A program made the position numbers and the translations under genes. Source: Streptomyces sp. MMG1121 (lineage in GTDB: Bacteria > Actinomycetota > Actinomycetes > Streptomycetales > Streptomycetaceae). Taken from it: a stretch of DNA of 64,000 nt. Each line of letters begins with the position of its first letter. Position 1 is the first letter of the stretch. The stretch covers positions 286,733-350,732 of the forward strand of contig NZ_LGDV01000118.1 in the NCBI RefSeq assembly GCF_001280015.1, in the 5' to 3' direction. The notes below the pieces were generated by a model that ran no database searches, was not told where the DNA came from, and was given only the letters and a program-made list of their open reading frames with translations. This document shows positions 62,622-64,000 of this stretch, in pieces.

Positions 62622-63620
62622 ATGGACACCTTCGCCCTCATCCTGACCATTCTGGTCGCGCTCTTCTTCACGTACACGAACGGCTTCCACGACTCGGCGA
62701 ACGCGATCGCGACGTCGGTGTCGACCCGCGCGCTCACGCCCAAGGCCGCCCTGGCGATGGCGGCGGTGATGAACCTGGCCGGTGCCTTCCTCGGCTCCGG
62801 CGTCGCCAAGACGGTCTCCGAGGGTCTGATCGAGACGCCCTCCGGCGGGACCGGGATGGGCATCCTCTTCGCGGCCCTGATCGGCGCGATCGTCTGGAAC
62901 CTGGCCACCTGGTACTACGGCCTCCCCTCGTCCTCCTCCCACGCCCTGTTCGGCGGCCTGGTCGGCGCGGCCCTGGCGGGCGGTACCGCCGTCCACTGGA
63001 ACGGCGTGGTGGACAAGATCATCATTCCGATGTTCCTCTCCCCGGTGGTCGGCCTGATCGTCGGCTATCTGGTCATGCTGGCCATCATGTGGCTCTTCCG
63101 CCGCTCCAACCCGCACAAGGCCAAGCGCGGTTTCCGTATCGCGCAGACGGTCTCGGCGGCGGGCATGGCCCTGGGCCACGGCCTGCAGGACGCCCAGAAG
63201 ACCATGGGTGTGGTGGTCATGGCCCTGGTGATCTCCGGGCACGAGACGTTCGGCGACCCGATCCCGGTGTGGGTGAAGATCGTGTCGGCGCTGATGCTGT
63301 CACTGGGCACCTACGCGGGCGGCTGGCGCATCATGCGCACCCTGGGCCGCAAGATCATCGAGCTGGACCCGCCGCAGGGCTTCGCGGCGGAGGCCACCGG
63401 CGCGTCGATCATGTTCGGCACGGCGTTCCTCTTCAAGGCCCCGATCTCCACGACCCACGTCATCACCTCGGCGATCATGGGCGTGGGCGCGACGAAGCGC
63501 GTCAACGCGGTGCGCTGGGGCGTGGCCAAGAACATCGTCCTGGGCTGGTTCATCACGATGCCGGCGGCGGCCCTGGTCGCTGCGGCGGCCTTCGGCGTGG
63601 TGAAGCTGACGGTGCTGTAA
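62622..63620 (+). CDS. pitH: Low-affinity inorganic phosphate transporter (Pit family)
   Basis: 332 residues, about nine or ten membrane helices. The duplicated Pit signatures are present: TNGFHDSANAIATSVSTRALTP near the N-terminus, YYGLPSSSSHALFGGLVGAAL in the middle, and a second-half counterpart GLQDAQKTMGVVVMAL with APISTTHVITSAIMGVG. It imports metal-phosphate with protons. It is cotranscribed with the DUF47 gene and lies near ppk, so uptake and polymerisation of phosphate are clustered. The symbol follows S. coelicolor usage. Confidence 0.92.
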   Translation: MDTFALILTILVALFFTYTNGFHDSANAIATSVSTRALTPKAALAMAAVMNLAGAFLGSGVAKTVSEGLIETPSGGTGMGILFAALIGAIVWNLATWYYGLPSSSSHALFGGLVGAALAGGTAVHWNGVVDKIIIPMFLSPVVGLIVGYLVMLAIMWLFRRSNPHKAKRGFRIAQTVSAAGMALGHGLQDAQKTMGVVVMALVISGHETFGDPIPVWVKIVSALMLSLGTYAGGWRIMRTLGRKIIELDPPQGFAAEATGASIMFGTAFLFKAPISTTHVITSAIMGVGATKRVNAVRWGVAKNIVLGWFITMPAAALVAAAAFGVVKLTVL

Positions 63621-63635
63621 CCCCCCTCTCCCCTT

Positions 63636-63685
63636 CCGCCCACCCCCCTCGACCAGCTGAGACGCCGGCCGAGAGGGGTGGGCGG
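63636..63685. terminator. Hairpin terminator after pit
   Basis: CCGCCCACCCC (63636-63646) pairs with GGGGTGGGCGG (63675-63685) and is followed by TTTGCTG. Confidence 0.65.
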
Positions 63686-63703
63686 TTTGCTGTATGGGGG
63701 GTG

Positions 63704-64000
63704 AGGCGGAGGCCGACGGGGTTGGGGCAGAGCCCCGGCGGGACCGGGGGCGGAGCCCGGCGGGGTTGAGGCAGAGCCCCGGCGGCGTTGGAGGCGTCGC
63801 CCCGGCGAGGTCAGGAGCATCGCCCCCCCCAAACGGGGCCCGGCCAAGCGCACCGGCCCGGCAGGGTTGGGGGCGGAGTCCGACAGGGTCGGGGGCGGAG
63901 CCCCGTCAGAGATGGGGCAGAGCCCCGGCGGGACCGGAGGCGGAGCCCGGCGGGGGTGAGGCGGAACCAAGTCAGGGTTGGGGCAGAGCCCCGCCGGGGT
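63704..64000. repeat. Array of about twelve GC-rich palindromic units
   Basis: Degenerate units of 20-23 bp with the core GGGGCAGAGCCCCGGCGGG (variants GGCGGAGCCCGGCGGGG) run to the window edge, interrupted around 63800-63870. Each unit contains a small GGGGC/GCCCC hairpin. No coding potential is claimed here. Confidence 0.7.

Overview
The window is a high-GC actinomycete chromosome segment, almost certainly Streptomyces. Codon third positions are nearly all G or C. Many genes begin with GTG. The gene content includes mycothiol synthesis, sporulation regulators (devA, devB, devE, rsiG), a NlpC/P60 hydrolase, DUF397/XRE pairs and a polyphosphate kinase/CHAD/Nudix block. From memory of Streptomyces coelicolor, the order mshA - devE/devA/devB - nur - glnR - two-component/protease - mshD - ppk - csoR - pit matches the core region around SCO4204 down to SCO4138. 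No database search was possible.

Left edge (1-2015): a GntR regulator and an unrelated SAM methyltransferase with lower-GC codon use, followed by a degenerate 3' fragment of a tRNA-Arg(ACG)-like sequence and strong hairpins. This looks like the right boundary (att site) of an integrated element lying mostly outside the window.

2-16 kb: AhpD-like protein, DUF2000/AraC pair, secreted beta-helix protein, YbjN-mshA pair, LAETG surface protein, methyltransferase, secreted NlpC/P60 hydrolase, receiver-PP2C phosphatase, the DUF2516/HBHA-like/XRE triad, and a divergent MocR/LysE pair.

16-31 kb: UvrA2, RraA-like protein, TetR, a tandem double aminoglycoside-phosphotransferase-fold protein, devB-devA-devE, an Eis-like acetyltransferase, the WhiG anti-sigma factor RsiG, D-aminoacyl-tRNA deacylase, YgfZ, the nickel regulator Nur, a divergent SDR/MarR pair and a nitrobindin-like protein.

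31-36 kb is the most accessory-looking part: a 32-residue membrane peptide, a triplicated DUF397 protein with its XRE partner, a chain of small overlapping genes ending in a DsrE-like protein, a second SDR and a small secreted protein.

36-49 kb: DUF2993, a cysteine-containing leader peptide upstream of thiosulfate sulfurtransferase and SseC-like genes, a Q/Y-rich membrane protein, MoaD, a hydrolase, glnR, a LacI regulator, a trypsin-like membrane-anchored protease with its probable two-component system, and a coupled AAA-ATPase/TPR-membrane pair.

49-64 kb: ABC exporter, mshD, a frame-broken membrane ORF, an autoregulated YtrA-type GntR/ABC operon with two paralogous permeases, ppk-CHAD-Nudix, a lipoprotein, csoR with its operator, a DUF47-pit phosphate transport pair, and a terminal array of GC-rich palindromic repeats.

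At least fifteen genes have a TANNNT hexamer 6-7 bases before the start codon, the arrangement expected for leaderless mRNAs. I used it to choose several starts. The best candidates for under-described biology are the AAA/TPR-membrane pair, the double APH protein, the repeat inserted into coding sequences, the 26-bp tandem repeat beside devE, and the 11-bp direct repeats in front of the protease.
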